Part shown: positions 5,811-7,662 of the stretch, piece after piece
Layout of the letters: each line of letters begins with the position of its first letter
Position numbering within the stretch: position 1 is the stretch's first letter
Assembly (NCBI GenBank): GCA_016234065.1
Contig: JACQLJ010000024.1
Span: 1-7,662 of the forward strand
DNA: 7,662 nt
DNA from: Candidatus Pacearchaeota archaeon
Lineage (GTDB): Archaea; Nanobdellota; Nanobdellia; Pacearchaeales; GW2011-AR1
Direction of reading: 5' to 3'
Position numbers and translations under genes: made by a program
Notes under the pieces: generated by a model
The model's input: only the letters and a program-made list of their open reading frames with translations
Database searches by the model: none
Told to the model about the DNA's origin: nothing

Positions 5811-6555
5811 ATTATTGACAGAAGGCGGAAATCTTACTCCTGGTCCTGCTTTGAGTCAGAAACTCGGCCCTGTGGGAATTAGCGTCGGTGTTGTAATTCA
5901 AAAAGTCAACGACGCAACAAAGGAATACAAAGGAATGAAAGTCCCTGTTGAAATAGAAATAAATCCTTCTACAAAAGAAATAACAATAAAGGTTTTCTCG
6001 CCTCCTGTTTCGGGTTTGCTTAAAAAAGAAATAGGGATTGAGAAGGGCTCTGGAATGCATAAAAAAGTAAATGTAGGCAACGCATCAATAGAGCAGATTA
6101 TATCTGTTGCAAAAGCGAAATTTCCCTATATGCTGGCAAGAAATTTAAAAGCCGCAGTAAAAAGTGTTGTTGGAACTTGCAGTTCTTTAGGAATTCTTAT
6201 TGAAAACAAAACAGCGACTGAAATTGAGAAAGATATTGATGATGGAAAATATGATCGGGAAATTAAGGAAGAAAAAACAGAGATGTCTGAAGAGAAGAAA
6301 TCAAAACTTGACAAGTTTTTTTCAGAATTAAAATCAAAGCAAGAACTTACATTAAAGCAAGAGCAGGCAGCTGCAGAAGCAGCTAAACTTGCAGCCGAGG
6401 CCGCAGCAACGACTGGAACAGCAACAACTACAACTCCAGGAACTGCAGTAACTCCGTCAAAGGAAGAAACAAAAGTTGCGTCAACCCCAAGCAAACCAAA
6501 AGAAGAGACAGCCGCGTTGGCTTCAGGGAAGTTGAAGAAAGAAGCCAAGAAATAG
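5800..6555 (+). CDS. rpl11: Ribosomal protein uL11 with long low-complexity C-terminal tail
   Basis: Large-subunit protein of the GTPase-associated centre, where it binds 23S rRNA and contacts elongation factors. Residues 2-72 form the N-terminal domain, with the signature GGNLTPGPALSQKLGPVGISV (9-29). Residues about 73-140 form the RNA-binding domain, including GSGMHKKVNVGNASIEQI (83-100) and VVGTCSSLGILIE (123-135). Archaeal uL11 is usually about 160 aa; this one is 251. The extra stretch of about 95 residues is first charged and helical (156-188), then an alanine-rich helix (189-203), a Thr/Pro/Ala-rich disordered segment (204-219), and a Lys/Glu-rich end. There is no frameshift and the frame is open throughout. 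Its ATG overlaps the upstream gene by 11 bases. The usual archaeal followers uL1 and uL10 are not next to it. Confidence 0.95.
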   Translation: MQIKLLTEGGNLTPGPALSQKLGPVGISVGVVIQKVNDATKEYKGMKVPVEIEINPSTKEITIKVFSPPVSGLLKKEIGIEKGSGMHKKVNVGNASIEQIISVAKAKFPYMLARNLKAAVKSVVGTCSSLGILIENKTATEIEKDIDDGKYDREIKEEKTEMSEEKKSKLDKFFSELKSKQELTLKQEQAAAEAAKLAAEAAATTGTATTTTPGTAVTPSKEETKVASTPSKPKEETAALASGKLKKEAKK

Positions 6556-6567
6556 TTTTCATAAAAA

Positions 6568-6576
6568 TTTAAAAAT
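6568..6576 (+). promoter_or_regulatory. TATA-like box for the methyltransferase gene
   Basis: TTTAAAAAT is centred 25 bases before the ATG at 6597, with no Shine-Dalgarno between. It sits in the 41-base gap after uL11. The T-rich stretch just after it (CTTTTCTTT, 6577-6585) may also help end the uL11 transcript. Confidence 0.55.
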
Positions 6577-6596
6577 CTTTTCTTTACAATAGTTGA

Positions 6597-7292
6597 ATGT
6601 ATTCTCAAGAAAGATTTGAATGGTGGAAGGAAAAATCTCTTGACAAATCACATCAAGATGCCTATAATAAAATTACACAAAGAATTCCACCCAACGGAAA
6701 AATCTTTTTAGATGTTGGATGCGGAACAGGAGAGGTTTTGAAAAGGGCATGTAAAAATACTAATTATTCTTTGTATGTTGGAACTGATTCTTCAGAATCA
6801 ATGATAAATACATCAAGAGAAAATCTAAAAAATTCTGGAATTGAAGCAAAAGTCGCTATTAATTTGAAAAGACAGTCACAAAATAAAAGAAAAGTTTTGC
6901 TTTTCCATGATGATATATTAAATTCAGAGATTCCTTACAATTTTGCAGATGCAATTACTTTTGTTTTCCCTGAAGTATACGCAAGTGTCAATGCAACAGA
7001 TGAAACAAGTCATAATGAAATTCACTTGGGACATGCTTTTCTCTCTATTTTTAAAAGAGTTAGGGTTGGAGGAACGTTCCTATTTGTTCCTTATGATGTA
7101 GCTTCTAGTCCTGAGCGTGAAAAAAGAGTTTTGGATAACCTAAAAGAAATATGGGACGAAGATGGTTTAAATTTAGAAACATGCGAGTTTTTTGAAAATC
7201 CAGAAGTTTGGGCAGATGCTGCTGACTCCACTAAACTGGGTGAAGGTGAAACTCCTGGATATAGGATAATTAAAGCAACAAGAATAAAATAA
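6597..7292 (+). CDS. Class I SAM-dependent methyltransferase, substrate unknown
   Basis: Predicted S-adenosylmethionine-dependent methyltransferase of the Rossmann-fold class, 231 aa. Motif I is FLDVGCGTGEVL (37-48), the glycine-rich SAM loop. Motif II is VGTDSSESMI (61-70), with an acidic residue (Asp64) for the SAM ribose. HDDILNSEIP (104-113) fits motif III, and the strand ADAITFVFPEV (117-127) takes the motif IV position. VRVGGTFLFVPY (155-166) matches the post-strand-5 turn. The N-terminal helix FEWWKEKSLDKSHQDAY (7-23) probably helps bind substrate. There is no Asn-Pro-Pro-Tyr motif, so DNA or protein-glutamine N-methylation is less likely. Small-molecule, lipid or RNA substrates all remain open. 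It is monocistronic by its promoter and lies between uL11 and tRNA-Pro. The identification as a methyltransferase is firm; no specific function can be assigned. Confidence 0.87.
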   Translation: MYSQERFEWWKEKSLDKSHQDAYNKITQRIPPNGKIFLDVGCGTGEVLKRACKNTNYSLYVGTDSSESMINTSRENLKNSGIEAKVAINLKRQSQNKRKVLLFHDDILNSEIPYNFADAITFVFPEVYASVNATDETSHNEIHLGHAFLSIFKRVRVGGTFLFVPYDVASSPEREKRVLDNLKEIWDEDGLNLETCEFFENPEVWADAADSTKLGEGETPGYRIIKATRIK

Positions 7293-7302
7293 TTCCAAAA
7301 GA

Positions 7303-7318
7303 TTAAAAACCTTTATTT
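7303..7318 (+). promoter_or_regulatory. TATA region for tRNA-Pro
   Basis: TTAAAAA (7303-7309) and TTTATTT (7312-7318) lie 20 to 30 bases before the mature tRNA 5' end. That is the usual position for an archaeal tRNA promoter. I cannot tell which of the two is used. Confidence 0.5.
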
Positions 7319-7334
7319 GGTTTTTAGATTTAGA

Positions 7335-7407
7335 GGGGTCGTGGTCTAACTTGGTATGATTCGAGGTTTGGGACTTCGCTGTCTGGGTTCAAATCCCAGC
7401 GACCCCA
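7335..7407 (+). tRNA. tRNA-Pro, anticodon UGG
   Basis: A complete 73-base cloverleaf folds by eye. The acceptor stem GGGGTCG/CGACCCC (7335-7341 with 7400-7406) has 7 perfect pairs. A short D stem follows (7344-7346 with 7358-7360, one G-U), with GG at 7353-7354. The anticodon stem CGAGG/CTTCG (7362-7366 with 7374-7378, one G-U) holds the loop TTTGGGA. Anticodon TGG at 7369-7371 gives proline and can read all CCN codons by wobble. The T stem CTGGG/CCCAG (7383-7387 with 7395-7399) holds the loop TTCAAAT. The discriminator is A7407. CCA is not encoded and must be added by the CCA-adding enzyme. There is no intron. The short D stem with its terminal G-U matches archaeal tRNA-Pro as I know it. Confidence 0.96.
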
Positions 7408-7415
7408 TTTAGCAA

Positions 7416-7432
7416 AAATTGATTTTCAATTT
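7416..7432 (+). terminator. AT-rich hairpin after tRNA-Pro
   Basis: AAATTGA (7416-7422) and TCAATTT (7426-7432) form a perfect 7-bp inverted repeat with a TTT loop, beginning 8 bases after the tRNA. It could mark the end of the tRNA transcript or protect its 3' trailer. With only two G-C pairs it is weak, and chance is a fair alternative in such AT-rich DNA. Confidence 0.35.
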
Positions 7433-7439
7433 ACAAACA

Positions 7440-7448
7440 TTTTAAAAA
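7440..7448 (+). promoter_or_regulatory. Possible TATA box for eL43
   Basis: TTTTAAAAA resembles the boxes before the FKBP and methyltransferase genes. Initiation about 25 bases downstream (near 7469) would give a leader of some 50 bases containing the whole structured element before eL43. Competing boxes exist: TTTAATA at 7454-7460 would also keep the leader element, while TTTAATAAA at 7462-7470 would start inside its first stem. Confidence 0.4.
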
Positions 7449-7461
7449 CCAAATTTAATAG

Positions 7462-7485
7462 TTTAATAAATGAATTTAATAAATG
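7462..7485 (+). repeat. Tandem direct repeat TTTAATAAATG x2 upstream of eL43
   Basis: TTTAATAAATG occurs exactly at 7462-7472 and again at 7475-7485, a 13-base period with AA between. A partial third TTTAATA lies at 7454-7460. The repeats could be alternative TATA boxes, a regulator-binding site, or simple AT-rich duplication. Confidence 0.6.
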
Positions 7486-7487
7486 GA

Positions 7488-7522
7488 TGCGGGATTCGTA
7501 AAAACCCGCAGGAGGTTTTTAC
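7488..7522 (+). promoter_or_regulatory. Structured 5' leader of eL43: candidate SD-sequestering pseudoknot/hairpin
   Basis: The 35 bases before the eL43 ATG have two overlapping perfect pairings. Stem 1 is TGCGGG (7488-7493) with CCCGCA (7505-7510). Stem 2 is GTAAAAA (7498-7504) with TTTTTAC (7516-7522). Together they have the order of an H-type pseudoknot: loop 1 is 4 bases (7494-7497), no base separates the stems, and loop 3 is GGAGG (7511-7515), the core of the Shine-Dalgarno. If stem 1 is not formed, stem 2 grows to 9 bp (7498-7506 with 7514-7522) with a 7-base loop and traps part of the Shine-Dalgarno. Either fold ends exactly at the base before the ATG. The pairing is seen directly. Translational control, for example autoregulation by a ribosomal protein or a riboswitch-like ligand, is inference. 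Confidence 0.55.
7510..7515 (+). promoter_or_regulatory. Shine-Dalgarno for eL43
   Basis: AGGAGG with a 7-base spacer to the ATG at 7523, the strongest ribosome-binding site in the window. It lies within the foldable leader, so its accessibility may be controlled. Confidence 0.85.
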
Positions 7523-7662
7523 ATGCCATCAAAATTAAAAAAATCAAGAGCAGCAGGAAGATTCGGCGCTAGATATGGAAAAACAGTAAAAGCGAATTTA
7601 AATAAAGTTGAAGATATTCAAAGAAAAAAACAAATTGGCCCTTTTTGTAAAAGGCATGGTGC
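7523..7662 (+). CDS. rpl37ae: Ribosomal protein eL43 (L37Ae), 5' part only
   Basis: The N-terminal 46 residues of a large-subunit zinc-ribbon protein; the gene runs off the right edge. It starts MPSKLKKSRAAGRFGARYGK, and AGRFGARYG is the family signature. A basic stretch then leads to the first zinc knuckle. That region reads QIGPFCKRHG (37-46), where the family normally has C-P-x-C: the first cysteine is replaced by Gly39 while Cys42 remains. This hints at an atypical zinc ribbon or one without zinc. The start is fixed by a strong Shine-Dalgarno. It is the only unit head here with an obvious leader and Shine-Dalgarno. The second knuckle cannot be seen. Confidence 0.93.
   Translation, partial: MPSKLKKSRAAGRFGARYGKTVKANLNKVEDIQRKKQIGPFCKRHG

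Noticed and set aside
6235..6290. C/D-box-like pair (TTGATGA ... TCTGA) suggesting a guide RNA
   Set aside because: It lies within the uL11 coding sequence, shows no flanking terminal stem or internal C'/D' boxes, and such short motifs are expected by chance.
6126..6608. Open frame of 160 codons on the minus strand over uL11
   Set aside because: It mirrors the low-complexity uL11 tail (runs of Ala, Val and Ser) and has no independent support.
7487..7501. Four-codon upstream frame (ATG CGG GAT TCG TAA) in the eL43 leader
   Set aside because: It has no Shine-Dalgarno and overlaps the much better supported stem structure; a frame this short is expected by chance.
1..7662. CRISPR array, insertion sequence, phage or toxin-antitoxin module
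   Set aside because: I saw no regularly spaced repeats, transposase or integrase motifs, terminal inverted repeats or paired toxin-like genes; the content is housekeeping genes plus three orphan small genes.

Overview
The window looks like archaeal chromosome, AT-rich, with compact spacing. Most likely it comes from a small-genome DPANN lineage (Pacearchaeota/Woesearchaeota-like). The domain is clear from the genes: hypusine-type aIF5A, Spt5-type NusG, Sec61-gamma-type SecE, eL40, eL43, an archaeal FKBP and an archaeal site-2 protease. It is also clear from the TATA-box promoters and the absence of bacterial -35/-10 promoters. The phylum is inferred only from sequence flavour and gene size. 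I see no mobile element, phage gene or CRISPR array.

Layout. Positions 24-2060 are a minus-strand cluster transcribed right to left: aIF5A (1671-2060), then a 53-codon zinc-ribbon ribosomal protein eL40 (1503-1664), then a membrane site-2 protease (24-1454). Positions 2061-2121 hold a divergent promoter region. Everything right of it is on the plus strand: an FKBP-type prolyl isomerase (2122-2781), an unrecognised 133-aa protein (2806-3207), ftsZ (3269-4375), an unrecognised 143-aa protein (4377-4808), secE (4860-5048), spt5/nusG (5117-5566), an unrecognised 80-aa protein (5568-5810), ribosomal protein uL11 with a long C-terminal tail (5800-6555), a class I methyltransferase (6597-7292), tRNA-Pro(UGG) (7335-7407), and the 5' part of eL43 (7523 to the window edge).

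How the genes fit together. The backbone ftsZ-secE-spt5-uL11 is an archaeal gene order I recall from Methanocaldococcus (basis: memory, not a search). It links cell division, the Sec translocon, transcription elongation and ribosome synthesis. Here two orphan small genes are inserted into it, one between ftsZ and secE and one between spt5 and uL11. The aIF5A-eL40 pair is a second translation unit.

Regulation. Almost every transcription-unit head has a TATA-like box centred about 24-26 bases before its ATG, which predicts leaderless mRNAs. Genes inside operons (the 80-aa gene and uL11) have Shine-Dalgarno (SD) sequences instead. The striking exception is eL43. It has a strong SD (AGGAGG), and the 35 bases directly before its ATG can fold either into an H-type pseudoknot with the SD in a loop, or into a 9-bp hairpin that buries part of the SD. 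This looks like a compact cis-regulatory RNA and is the best candidate for something undescribed in the window.
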